A stretch of DNA of 43,388 nucleotides, taken from the NCBI GenBank assembly GCA_032718475.1, contig JAUCBJ010000693.1, positions 1-43,388 on the forward strand, given 5' to 3'. Below the pieces are notes generated by a model. The model was not told the DNA's origin, ran no database searches, and saw only the letters and a program-made list of their open reading frames with translations. Positions 21,106-33,411 of this stretch are shown here, one piece after another; the first letter of the stretch is position 1; each line of letters begins with the position of its first letter. The DNA comes from Nemertoderma westbladi (Eukaryota; Xenacoelomorpha; Nemertodermatida; Nemertodermatidae). Position numbers and translations under genes: made by a program.

Positions 21106-22730
21106 TCTTATAACTTTCTTATTACTATTGGGGCGGATAAATGGAGTTCATATTCGTGTTGTGCAGGAAAAACTGGTCTAGAAAAATTAATTTATTGCTT
21201 GAAGGGATTCCTGTTGGTTTGATTAATTTTAAATTACATAGTTTATGCAAATTAATTTCAATTTAGCCAATAATTATGTTACAAATGATTAAGGCTGCAG
21301 TGTGTGCCCCCCGGAGTTCAAATGAAAGATTTATAAATTTCGAAAATGGTTAAAGGCGGAAGTGTGCCGCCTTTGAGGGTAGGATAAGTAATAATATGGT
21401 TATCCTCTTTATATATAACAACAAAATAAACCTTGGTACGATCAAATATACTTTCTTGAAAGTAAAAATTTACGTAATTTATCTTTGGTACACAAAGGGC
21501 TGCACTTACTTTCTTAAAATTTAATAATAGTTTGAGTAGGTTCTCGAGAATTTCGTTGCCATATTCGTAAACATGAAGATTGTAATGTTGTGATAGACAT
21601 AAGAGCATATTGCTTGAAATATATTAAATATAATATAAATATAATTTGCTATACAAATTTCTGACTGCTTATATTGCATGCATATAGTCCAGCAAAATCA
21701 AATCAAGTCTCACACTGTTCATATAGGAATAAGCAATCAAAGTGTAATCTATGTACCCCTTTCGATATCGCTTAATGCACTGATTCTTAATAATAATATA
21801 CAATTATTTCTTATATTTAATAATCTGTAATTTTATTAGGAAGAACTTTCACCTTTCTGTAATATAGTATTACTTCTAAGAATACACCTCATTAGTAATA
21901 ATAATGTTATAATTTTAATTAGATTGTTTACTCGGGTAAATGGGTGGCTTTTAATATAAATGCTATTTAATTATTTATTTAATACTAAATATTACCTTTA
22001 ACAAAGGATGTTACCCAATACATGAAAACAATTTTTTTGCTCCAATCATGTCTTGATTAATAAAGTAGAAAGTTTCATGGGTGGTGCTAAAAATTCTGGA
22101 ACATTTAATACAAAAATTGACACACCGGCACTATTAATGGTATAGTACCCTATTAATTAAAAGTATAGAGACAAACATTTACTGATAATTAATAGGTAGA
22201 GAACTACAGAGAAACCCCCCCACACAGCACAAATATCAGTTAAAAATTATAAAATAGAGTTAAGTACAGAAGAGGCGATGTAGATTAATTAGCTAGTTGC
22301 TGCATATGACGTTCCTATCCTGTCTGGCCTTATGGCAGCCCAGCACCATCTTCCAGTCCAAGCCCACTTCTCCATTTGATGCGTGACCCACGAACGCAAT
22401 GGGATGCGCCTCGGATAAGGGCAAACTGGACTCGTGTCCTACTCTTACTGGTTAGCACAAATTTGCGGGATTTCCGGCATCGGGACCGGGATTATCACTC
22501 TCGGGATCCTGTCTGCGTAAAACTTAACTATAAATAAACTTCAATAAACACTATAATACGTAACTAACGGTCAACAGTCAAATTATTCATAAACCACAAT
22601 ATTACTTACAAAATAATAAACTATCTTAATTCAATTTAATACGATGCAGAGAGGTTCCAACCACGAAGACTATAACAGTCTACAGTACGAAACCAAGACT
22701 TCTCCATTTGGCTGAATATATATATATATA
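21106..22730. other. AT-rich non-coding part of U1
   Basis: No gene supported. It contains the empty site for the foldback element (aagagcatattgc at 21601) and, at about 22300-22510, a more GC-rich island (for example ggcatcgggaccgggattat) that is well conserved in U2 at 33110-33345. A small RNA gene or SINE in the island is possible but I see no A/B-box pair or poly-A/T tail that would support it. Confidence 0.5.
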
Positions 22731-23071
22731 CCTTGCCTGTTTTGGCAAGTATATAAATATACCTTGCCTGTTTTGGCAAGTATGTAAGTATGCCTTGCCT
22801 GTTTTGGCAAGTATATAAATATACCTTGCCTGTTTTGGCAAGTATGTAAATACACCTTGCCTGTTTTTGCGAGTATATATATATACCTTGCCTGTTTTGG
22901 CAAGTATGTAAATGTGCCTTGCCTGTTTTGGCAAGTATATAAATACACCTTGCCTGTTTTGGCAAGTATATAAATACACCTTGCCTGTTTTGGCAAGTAT
23001 ATAAATACACCTTGCCTGTTTTGGCAAGTATATAAATACACCTTGCCTGTTTTTGCGAGTATATATATATA
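22731..23071. repeat. 31-bp hairpin minisatellite, 11 units
   Basis: Units ccttgcctgttttggcaagt + atataaatacac-type sequence start every 31 bp (22731, 22762, 22793 and so on to 23041). Each unit holds CTTGCC and GGCAAG around a 6-base TGTTTT loop. U2 keeps only about three degenerate units (33412-33510). Because 31 is not a multiple of 3, all three minus-strand frames stay open across the array, which explains the Tyr/Gln-rich ORFs there. Confidence 0.9.
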
Positions 23072-23331
23072 ACTTGCTATAGAATTATATTCTCTACAAG
23101 AGTATATTCTCTACTCTACGTAGTGTGTATTGAGTTCGAATCCTAGTAGGTGCGAATTATTTTTTGTGCAGAATTTCAACTCATTTAAATTGACCGCTAC
23201 AAATTAATTGCATTTGCTCGAAGTAAGGTTAACCAATGAGACTGTAGTTATTAGATTGTAACCAATGTCGTACAAGTGATATATTTGTTGGACCAATAGC
23301 TATCTTTAAAAACCTGTTAGAACTCATAGAA

Positions 23332-23378
23332 CAATCGAGAATTTTCTCGATTGATTGCGGCACAAATTTGGTATAAAA
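23332..23378 (+). promoter_or_regulatory. TATA box with 22-bp palindrome just upstream
   Basis: A perfect inverted repeat (caatcgagaa, tt, ttctcgattg; 23332-23353) ends 18 bp before tataaaagg (23372). A TCATTAG initiator-like string follows about 30 bp after the TATA box, at about 23400. The layout suggests a polymerase II core promoter with an upstream dimer-binding site; this is inference. Confidence 0.45.
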
Positions 23379-23827
23379 GGTGCGATTTCGTTCATTAGTT
23401 TATAACTTCTTCATTCTTACAATCGTCACGCTACATCACTGTTACTTTCTATTCTGTTTATTGTATAATAGTTATTGTTTGATTTTGTAATAAAAGTTAG
23501 AAATACTTGTCACATCTGCCTTTTTCTATCTGTTTTACTATGCTTCACCACGGTGAACTCAACTGAGGGACAGGATGGCTGGCTAGACATCGGGCCGCAG
23601 CAATGAACGGGAACATCTAAGGAATGTAGACAGGAGACAACCCGCAATATCATCTTAGTTATTCGCCCATCGCCTGAAAGGTTAGACAGCGTTCGATGCC
23701 TTGCTACCTAAGTATAAGACCAAAGATCGAAGGTAGAGGTAGTGACACGCTGTACGCCTAAAATTACATCTAGGGACTGTACTGTTTTAATTCAGGAAAA
23801 AACCGCAGTAGACCTTCATATTCCTAC

Positions 23828-23844
23828 GGGGGGGGGGGGGGGGG
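23828..23844. repeat. Poly-G tract
   Basis: About 17 G in the U1-specific segment. Confidence 0.9.
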
Positions 23845-25024
23845 AGAGCAGGCAGAGATACTAGTACGCAGATAGGACGTAGGCACACCGGTACAAAGCA
23901 TACACATTGGTAGGGTGCAGCAAACTGTACGCCTAACTCTTGCTAAGTACAGGTGCGTCTGCGACTATTTGTAGTACAACGGTGTCTATTGCATTAGAAC
24001 TTGTAGGCTAGGAGGGTTACTGTGTTTCACCTGAATTAGGATTGTACCGTTCAGGCGGTAGGGCAGTTTACGACTAGGCGCAAATAAATTGAGGCTAATT
24101 AGGGATACTAACATCTACCGTGTCCCCGCCGACATCCTGATAGGAAGTTACCAAGCCCACCTAGGTAACCAAATTTCTAGATAGGACGCCAGGCTAGCTA
24201 TTAGTAACCGTACGCCTACTGTAGTAAACTAACACATTTCTTCTTAGTATTAGGGACCTGGTAAATAAAATTGCCGATTTCTGGGCATAGTATTAATCTT
24301 ATGCCTGAATTTGAGTCCTGGAAATACGCAAGAGGGGAAGGAGCCTTATCATTCGTGAGTATTGGCCCTACAAGTTACAAAATTAGAATATTTGTAAAAT
24401 GCACACCGTACCCAGTAATTATATATGTGAAGGAGCAAAACTGCTTTTGACTGTTTAGAATTAACACACGCGCGCGTTAGAAATTATTTACACTTCAAAA
24501 TATATAAAATTAACTTTTGTCCGTACTGCGCTTTGCCCGCTAGTTAGACATCTCCAGATCTCTGCACCTAGCTAGCGTCCTTTTCGCCCAACCATATAAA
24601 TCACACCGCGGCAAAGTATACGAGCCCCTTAGTCCGTCAGTGAGTCAGCCTGATTTTAGGATTCGCTGCGCGGGATTTTGTTTTATCGAAGTTTGTCTGC
24701 TCGTAGACTGTTTTCTGCCTCACCGGTTATAAGGGACCAATACTGGAATACCAATACAAAATATTATTTTATGGATTTTTCCCTGGAGCAAAGAGTAAAG
24801 GAGGAGGACGCAGGAGGAGTAAACGAAATGTAATATGTCCTCTACTTAAAGTAATTGAATTGCCGTACCACTGTAATGAGAATTTCAAAGATTTTTGAGT
24901 CAAATATTTAATAATATCTCGAAACAGGAAATGTCTACAAGGCAGGCCTACATCCTAAGTTTGCATAGAGGATAAAACAAGCAGGAAACGAGCTGTATCA
25001 ACAAATCAGGCTGATAATATAACA

Positions 25025-25265
25025 AGTATTGTCAAGTCAAGTCAAGTTTGTCAAGTCAAGTTTGTCAAGTCAAGTGATGTCAAGTCAGTATGTCAAGTCG
25101 TATGGCGCCAAGTCAAACTACTATCAAGTCACGTGATGTCAATCAAGGCATTAATTATGAAGTGATGTCGAGTCCAATGATGTCAAGTCAAGTGTCATAA
25201 AACCAAGTGATATCAAGTCAAATATTTTAAATTGATGAAAAGTGTTGTAAAGTCAAGTAAAGTCA
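25025..25265. repeat. (TCAAG) repeat region, copy 1
   Basis: Degenerate caagtcaagt/gatgtcaagtcaa units. Recurs in U2 at 33866-34090, where about 13-15 bp of the first run are missing. Confidence 0.85.
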
Positions 25266-25611
25266 TATACCATCATGATAAATGACCATGATGTCTGTCA
25301 CGGTTTTCTAATTATTGAAATGGCTTCCGTCAATTTGTTTCACCCACTGCATCGTACCCATCTTGTGAAATTCCACCATAAGAGGCAGGCAAAGAATCGC
25401 AAGTTTTCTTTGTTTTAGCTTTTCCAAGGCTCCTCATTGTTAAAATTGATTTCTAATATTAAGGGGACCATTATCTGATATTCATGATTCTGTATATAAA
25501 ACAAGATTTTTCACAATTTCTCAATTTTGACATTTTTCACTGTCAATTTTTTTATTTTTGTCCAAAAAGTTTGAGTCTACTCTATATACAGTATAGCATC
25601 TCTATATATAT

Positions 25612-25960
25612 ATATATAGCTGCAAACTCAAAATATTATAAGTAAAAAATGTCAAACTGAAAAATGTTGTGTTTGGTTTGATAATTCTGAAGGTATACGG
25701 GTTTTCGATGTTGCTGAACAGGATGACACTAGTTATAAATATTTCTGGTATGTGCATGTGCAAATCCCATTTTGGTGCCATTCAAGTGCCCCAAAACGAA
25801 AACTACAAGTAGCACAAAATTATAAAGTGTTAAATTTTGACTTTGGTTATAAATAACTATACTGGTTTTCAAAGTCGCTGATTACTACGATATAACTCGT
25901 AAAAAATCAATCGTGTTAACGCAACTATCATTTTTGCTGCTTGTCTGGTGGGACGGATAA
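25612..25960. repeat. Internal 340-bp direct repeat, first copy in U1
   Basis: Starts agctgcaaactcaaaatatt and ends near gcttgtctggtgggacg. A diverged second copy lies at 27770-28110 in the same unit, and the pair recurs in U2 at 34440-34780 and 36420-36760. Short ORFs within it are not conserved between the four copies. Confidence 0.8.
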
Positions 25961-26404
25961 ATACGGATACTAGAAATATCCCAGGTATCGAAAGTATTAA
26001 TTGCTATTGGTAAAGGTAAAATAGGAGTCCATAAGGGAAAAACATTTTCCGATATTGATATTGAATTAAGTGATGTTTTATCAGATGATGGTTATCAGAT
26101 GACAGGTTATGCCTTTCTGACTGAAAATTCTGAAATTGACTTTCTCACATTGCGAAGTTCTATTTATCCTTCGCAGCTAATTAATTAGCCATAGCCATTC
26201 CTGGCAAATCTGAAATACGAATAAGGCTAAATATTAGGCTGATTAAGAGAACAAGAGTTCGTGCTCTTCTATTTAATTTATAGAATTACTATTTATTGTA
26301 TTTTAGGTGGTAGCAGCAGCGGGGGACTGATACCTCCAGGTAAATTATAAATATCACGCGTAATTATATCCGTAGCTGTTCCCATAGTTGGTAGGTGCTA
26401 AAAT

Positions 26405-26760
26405 GCACAACGAGCAACAATGACTAACATCGAGCAACAATGAGCAACAATGAGCAGCAATGAGCAATAACAAGCAATAATAAAGTACAAGAACGAGCAA
26501 CAATGAGCAACAACGAACAACTACGAGCAATAATGAGCAACAACAAGCAGTAATAAAGTACAAGAACGAGCAACAATGAGCAACAACGAACAACAATGAG
26601 CAACAACGAACAACAATGAGCAACAACGAGCAACAATGAGCAACAACAAGCAATAATAAAGTACAAGAACAAGCAACAATGAGCAACAACGAACAACAAC
26701 GAGCAACAATGAACAATAACAAGCAATAAAAAAGTACAAGAACGAGCAACAATGAGCAAC
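26405..26760. repeat. gagcaacaatgagcaacaacg minisatellite, copy 1
   Basis: Degenerate 9-15 bp units (gagcaacaat, gagcaacaac, aagcaataataaagtacaag). Minus-strand Leu/Cys-rich ORFs overlap in several frames at once, so they reflect the repeat and not a protein. U2 counterpart at 35227-35550 has a different internal order (gaccaacagcgagcaaca). Confidence 0.9.
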
Positions 26761-26780
26761 GTAATGCAATGTAATGATAT

Positions 26781-27262
26781 AATGAGTTACGTGCCGTTAT
26801 ATAGCCCGTTGGAATATCGTTATGTAGCCAGTAGGAAAGTTGTTATATAATGAGTTAAGTGCCATTATATAGCCCGTTGGAATATCGTTATATAGCCAGT
26901 AGGAAAGTCGTTATATAATGAGTTAAGTGCCGTTATATAGTCCGTTGGAATATCGTTATATAGCCAGTAGGAAAGTCGTTATATAATGAGTAAGTGCCGT
27001 TATATAGTCCGTTGGAATATCGTTATATAGCCAGTAGGAAAGTCGTTATAATGAGTTAAATGCCGTTATATAGTCCGTTGGAATATCGTTATATAGCCAG
27101 TAGGAAAGTCGTTATATAATGAGTTAAATGCCGTTATATAGTCCGTTGGAATATCGTTATATAGCCAGTAGGAAATTCGTTATATAATGAGTTAAGTGCC
27201 GTTATATAGTCCGTTGGAATATCGTTATATAGCCTGTAAGGAAAGTCGTTTTATTATGAGTT
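26781..27262. repeat. 68-bp satellite, about 7 units, copy 1
   Basis: Units start aatgagttaagtgccgttat at 26781, 26849, 26917 and onward, 68 bp apart. Each is built from three related 22-23 bp subunits around cgttatata(g/a): ccgttatatagcccgttgga, tcgttatatagccagtagga and tcgttatataatgagttaag. Confidence 0.9.
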
Positions 27263-27769
27263 ACGTGCCGTTATATAGTCCATTGGAAAATCGTGTTTCA
27301 TATTAATTGGATCACAAGGGCGTTTATTTTTGGTAAAATAGTTGCCTGTCAGATTATTTTTGAGTATAATGGTAATAACAATAATATATTACTAACTACT
27401 ACAATGTAACAATTATATGTTGAGAGTCTAGTACAACTGGGCCCGGATATTTCCATTCATATAGTGCAACCCTTGTCTTTCTGTTTTGAAACACTTAACT
27501 TGTTTTTCAGTAATCGAGATTATATAATTAGTTAAAATTGTAATTAAATATTTCTTATATATTCGGCGAACTCCTGATAAGTGTGTGGGTGGAGGGTCAT
27601 ATTAACAACACGACTCATATCACCGCCTGCCGTTTTTCCATTCATCGCATTATATGTGCTGTATTTCCCGTACATACATTCGCCTCATTGCTTGATATAT
27701 GCAAAAGCGTAAAATAAAATATAAAAAAGCGTTAAAAGATTATATACTACACTACTACTCTATATACTA

Positions 27770-28110
27770 ATAGCTGCAAACTCAAAATATTATAAGTAAA
27801 AAAATGTCAAACTAAAAAATGTTGTGTTTGGTTTGATAATTCTGAAGGTATACGTGTTTTCGATGTCGCTGATCACGATGAAACTAGTTACAAATATTTC
27901 TGGTAAAGCAAACCCATTTGTCGTGCCATTCTGGTGCCCAGAACGAAAAGTACAAATAGCACAAAATTATAAACTGTTAAATTTTGCCTTGGGTTTGGTA
28001 ATTCTGAAGCTGTACCGATTTTCAAGGTCGCTGATCACGATACAACTCGTTAAAAATAATTTGTGGTAACGCAACAATCATTTTTGGTGCTTGTCTGGTG
28101 GGACGAAAAA
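27770..28110. repeat. Internal 340-bp direct repeat, second copy in U1
   Basis: Partner of 25612-25960; see that entry. The 81-codon + strand ORF here is disrupted in the partner. Confidence 0.75.
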
Positions 28111-28299
28111 TACAAGTTAGCGTAAAATTTCAAACGCCAAAGTTCGATTTCTTCGAAATTTTGGTTGGATAATAACGATATTTTTGAGTGTCATGTTCGT
28201 GATCAGCATCCCAAAAAACCTATATGGTCATCAAATTATTTGGTTTTATTAAGGATTAATAAATCTTGTTTGTAATGCAAAAAATTGATTCAAAATCGA

Positions 28300-29230
<931 letters not shown>

Positions 29231-29682
29231 GATAGCCGATTGCTAGTTGTGCCGACGCACTATTTGTTCAGAGTTGTGCCCTTTCAGTGGGACTGATTAT
29301 TTGAAAATTGTGGTGACATCAATTCCTGTGCTACCACTAGGGGGTGTGGTGTATAATGTGAGGGTAATGTGAGGGAGTGTGATATTGCTTTTTCGTCTTT
29401 GGTTATTTATTGATATTAAGTTTCTTTGATTGTAGGCACAACTTGGTGTCCGGAAACATCATATATCGTGTATAATTGAGGGGAATAACAAATTGAATAT
29501 TTAAGATCGCGATGTTATATTATAGTGCTTTTAATGAAACATCGAATATCACTAATTTTTAATTGTATAAGTTGTTGAACAAATTATATGAATGCTGAAT
29601 GGGAAATTATTCTTATTATATTTTTATTATAAGGTGGTCGATAAAGCAATTTCCAGGCTCAATTTCTTTGTAAATGTACGGT

Positions 29683-29880
29683 CTCAGGAATTCTTAGCAT
29701 GCGAGTATTCCTAGCCCGTGGGTATTCTTAGCCTTGCATTCTTAGCCCATGGGTATTCTTAGCCCGCGAAACAATAACGTTTATTGTTTTGGTTCCCCCA
29801 ATACTCCTCTGAAACCTGCTCCTTTGCTAACCTGCTCCTTTACTAACTCGCGGGCTAAGAACACTCGCGGGCTAAGAATT
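29683..29880. repeat. Inverted cluster of ATTCTTAGCCCG motifs
   Basis: On the left, attcttagc or attcctagccc-type strings occur about five times (29690-29765), several preceded by gtgggt. On the right, ggctaagaa occurs twice (about 29849 and 29868), in opposite orientation. The block between holds the tttattgttttggttccccc module. U1 has fewer left motifs and none on the right. Confidence 0.7.
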
Positions 29881-31334
29881 CACCCAACAAATGTACTTGT
29901 TCCGAGCTGTGAATTCTACATTTCTTCTATATTGAATGTACAGCAGCAGGGCATTAGAAATTTGAATCATTGCTTCACGAAATAAAAGAAAAGGATTATT
30001 GTAATATTTCGTTTTATTCCATATCGTAACATCCAATCTTTTAACACCCTATCTCGTATAATCATGCCTCCCCCATCTCGTAGCACGTAATGCATTATTG
30101 TCAAAAAATTTGCAAAATAAACTTGGTCTCTAATCCGATCTATAGACTCTTGGGTGTCCACAACGGTATTAGTACATAGAACAACAGATTGGCAATAATA
30201 ATTTGCTACAAGCGTGCAATAATAAATACAAAAGGGTGAGTACAAAACAAATACACAAGACCCAAAAACTTAAGACCTGTACGAAACACATGTGATAACT
30301 TTCGTTTATTGTTTTGGTTCCCCCAACTATGACTATGTAACCTGCTCCTTTACTAACCTGCTCCTTTAAATGCCAATGAGACCTAACGCTCTTTGGGACC
30401 TAACGCTACTTTACCTCTTAGTTTTGTAAGTCCTTGGTCTTCGTTTTGTACTGACCCAGATACAAGAGCAGAAAACCAGCTATATCGTCCTGCTACAACG
30501 TTATTAACTTCAGCAACTGTATCATAGACCTATTTGCCTTTAACACTTTGCGTACCAACACGGTACGAGTTCATCACACGTATTGTCATGACACGTACTC
30601 GTGTTCATAATTCATGAAAATGCTCATAATGCCGCCTTTAAATACTGTAATTATAACTTAACCCCCATGGCAGCAAAGTGCCACCTTTACATATATATAA
30701 TATTATCCTGATCCCCAGGGTAGCAGTGTTTCGCCTTTATATAATTATAACCTAACCCTCATGGCGGCAGAGTGCCGCCTTTACATATATTATCCTGACT
30801 CCCATGGCGACAGGGTGCCGCCTCTTTATAAAAACCTCTTATAACTTTCTTATAACTATTGGGGCGGATAAATGGAGTTCATATTCGTGTCGTGCAGGAA
30901 AAACTGGTCTAGAAAAATTAATTTATTGCTTGAAGGGATTCCTGTTGGTTTGATTAATTTTAAATTACATAGTTTATGCAATTTAATTTAAATTTAGCCA
31001 ATAATTATGTTACAAATGATTAAGGCTGCAGTGTGCCCCCCGGAGTTCAAATGAAAGATTTATAAATTTCGAAAATGGTTAAAGGCGGCAGTGTGCCGCC
31101 TTTGAGGGTAGGATAAGTAATAATATGGTTATCCTCTTTATACTGTATATAACCACAAAATAAACCTTGGTACGATCAAATATACTTTCTTGGAAGTAAA
31201 AATCTTTATCTTTATCTTTGGTACACAAAGGGCTACACTTATTTTCTTAAAATTTAATAATAGTTTGAGTAGGTTCTCGAGAATTTCGTTGCCATATTCG
31301 TAAACATGACGATTGTAATGTTGTGATAGACATA

Positions 31335-31339
31335 AGAGC
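31335..31339. other. Target-site duplication AGAGC (left)
   Basis: AGAGC is at 31335-31339 and 32395-32399. U1 has one AGAGC at 21602-21606, in the same context (cataagagcatattgc). Confidence 0.85.
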
Positions 31340-32394
31340 TTAGGGCGGTGCGTTTTTTACTTTTTATCGATTTCATTGTTCTACCGGTGCACAAAAGTTG
31401 CCAAATGGTAAAAAAATAAGGCAAAAAAAAATTCTTTAAATTTCATCTATATCTTCACGGATCCCAAGAGGGTTGAAATTTTGTGCCATCGCGATGCACC
31501 ATAATGAAATGTATAACAATATAACACATTGATGAAAGATCAATGACTCAAAAAAGAACTTCCTGCATGCATCAAATGTCATGAAATGGGTCCAAACTTA
31601 GTTAGATACCAAAATTTTAACTTTTGGGTCAAGGGAACTAGTGCCACAGGCACATGGCCAGGACCTACCATTTGGCGCAAGTGATGATTATTCTCAATTT
31701 TCGCGATGGCCAACTTTGATTTATCCTACTGCATTCATATTATGCTCATTAGAACCGCAATTGCCGATTTAGTGGGGGTAGACACCTTCAAAACAAGCAT
31801 AGAGCGAATAGTTCTTGAGATATCGCAGAAAATGTGAAGTACGGCACAAGTCTACATTACCGCCTTGATGTGATATGGACAAATACACAATAAATGATAT
31901 TTTGAATTATCTCAAGGAATCAAATTCGCTCTATGCTTATTTTGATGGTGTCTACCCCCACTAAATCGGTCATTGCGGTTCTAATGAGCATAATAATAAT
32001 GCCGTAGGAGAACTAAAAGTTGTCCATCACCAAAATTGAGAATAATCATCACTTGCGCCAAAGAGTAGGTTCTGGTCATGTGCCTGTGGCACAACTTCCC
32101 TTGATCCAAAAATTAAAATTTTGGTATCTAACTAAGTTTGGACCCATTTCATGACATTTGATGCATGCAGGAAGTTCTTTTTTGAGTCATTGATCTTTCA
32201 TCAATGTGTTATGTTGTTATACATTTCATTATGGTGCATCGCGATGGCACAAAATTTCAACCTTCTTGGGATCCATGAAGACATAGACGAAATTTAAAGA
32301 AATTTTTTTTGCCTTATTTTTTTTACCATTTGGCAACTTTTGTGCACCGGTAGAACAATGAAATCGAAAAAAAGTAAAAAACGCACCGCCCTAA
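31340..32394. mobile_element. 1055-bp foldback (hairpin) transposable element
   Basis: The ends are TTAGGGCGGTGCG and CGCACCGCCCTAA. The arms (about 31340-31824 and 31908-32394) are inverted copies of each other with scattered mismatches; only about 80 bp in the centre is unpaired. There is no ORF of any size, so it is non-autonomous. The paralogous empty site in U1 gives a 5-bp duplication AGAGC. Alternatively the ends are GGGCGG...CCGCCC with a TA duplication (Tc1/mariner style), but that reading needs an extra 9-bp change in U1. I do not recognise the superfamily from the ends. Confidence 0.85.
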
Positions 32395-33411
32395 AGAGCA
32401 TATTGCTTAAAATATATTAAATATAATATAAATATAATTTGCTATACAAATTTCTGGCTGCTTATATTGCATGCATATAGTCCAACAAAATCAAATCTTA
32501 GTCTCACACAGTCTCATATAGGAATAGGCAATCAAAGTGTCATCTATGTACCCCTTTCGATATCGCTTAATGCACTGAATTCTTAATAATAATATACAAT
32601 TATTTCTTATATTTAATAAACTGTAATTTTATTAGGAAGAACTTTCACCTTTCTGTAATATAGTATACTTCTAAGAATACACCTCATTAGTAATAATAAT
32701 GTTATAAGTTTAATTAGATTGTTTACTCGGGCAAATGGGTGGCTTTTAATATAAATGCTATTTAATTATTTATTTAATACTAAATATTATTACCCTTAAC
32801 AAAGGATGTTACCCAATACATGAAAACTATTTTTTGCTCCAATCATGTCTTGATGAATAAAATATAAAAAAGTAGAAAGTTTCATGGGTGGTGCTAAAAA
32901 TTCTGGAACATTTAATACAAAAATCGACACACCGGCACTATTAATGGTATAGTACCCTATTAATTAAAAGTATGAAGAGACAAACATTTACTGATAATTA
33001 ATAGGTAGAGAACTATAGAGAAACCCCCCCACACAGCACAAATATCAGTTAAAAATTATAAAATAGAGTTAAGTACAGAAGAGGCGATGTAGATTAATTA
33101 GCTAGTTGCTGCATATGACGTTCCTATCCTGTCTGGCCTTATGGCAGCCCAGCACCATCTTCCAGTCCAAGCCCACTTCTCCATTTGATGCGTGACCCAC
33201 GAACGCAATGGGATGCGCCTCGGATAAGGGTAAACTGGACTCGTGTCCAACTCTTACTGTCTTACTCGGGTAATTTGGTTAGCGCAAATTTGCGGGATTT
33301 CCGGCATCGGGACCGGGATTATCACTCTCGGGATCCCGTATGCGTAAAACTTAACTATAAATAAACTTCAATAAACACTATATTACGTAACTAACGGTCA
33401 ACAGTCAAATT

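Larger units (their letters stand above)
23072..24757. mobile_element. U1-specific 1.7-kb segment, LTR-like signals
   Basis: Absent from U2, which goes directly from degenerate 31-bp units to the shared acaaaatattatttta block (24757/33603). On the + strand it has a TATA box (tataaaa, 23372-23378), an AATAAA at 23489-23494 and a CA-rich stop point at about 23512, an arrangement like U3-R-U5 of an LTR. A poly-G tract follows at 23828-23844 and a second TATA-like site (tataaa, 24595-24600) near the right end. No coding sequence. It could be a solo or non-autonomous LTR insertion; I could not find terminal repeats or a target duplication, so the element call is tentative. Confidence 0.4.

Noticed and set aside
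22636-23041. Three overlapping minus-strand ORFs (Tyr/Gln/Cys-rich) over the 31-bp minisatellite
   Set aside because: All three frames are open because the unit is 31 bp and lacks stops; the peptide repeat is the same in each frame and there is no independent coding evidence.
22731-23071. CRISPR-like array
   Set aside because: Units are contiguous with only small variation in a short AT-rich part; there are no unique spacers, and the DNA is eukaryotic.
23128-23152. tRNA T-arm-like string (ttgagttcgaatcctag)
   Set aside because: No matching acceptor, D-arm or anticodon arm upstream; it may be chance or a decayed SINE piece, but nothing else supports it.
26354-26769. Leu/Cys-rich minus-strand ORFs that look like membrane proteins
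   Set aside because: They are translations of the gagcaacaatgag minisatellite in several frames; the same happens at 35177-35563 with a different unit order.
29967-30245. 92-codon minus-strand ORF in U2
   Set aside because: The homologous U1 region (16690-17000) does not keep the full frame; no domain recognised.
31340-31346. Telomere repeat (TTAGGG) at the foldback end
   Set aside because: A single TTAGGG at an inverted terminus; no tandem telomeric units.
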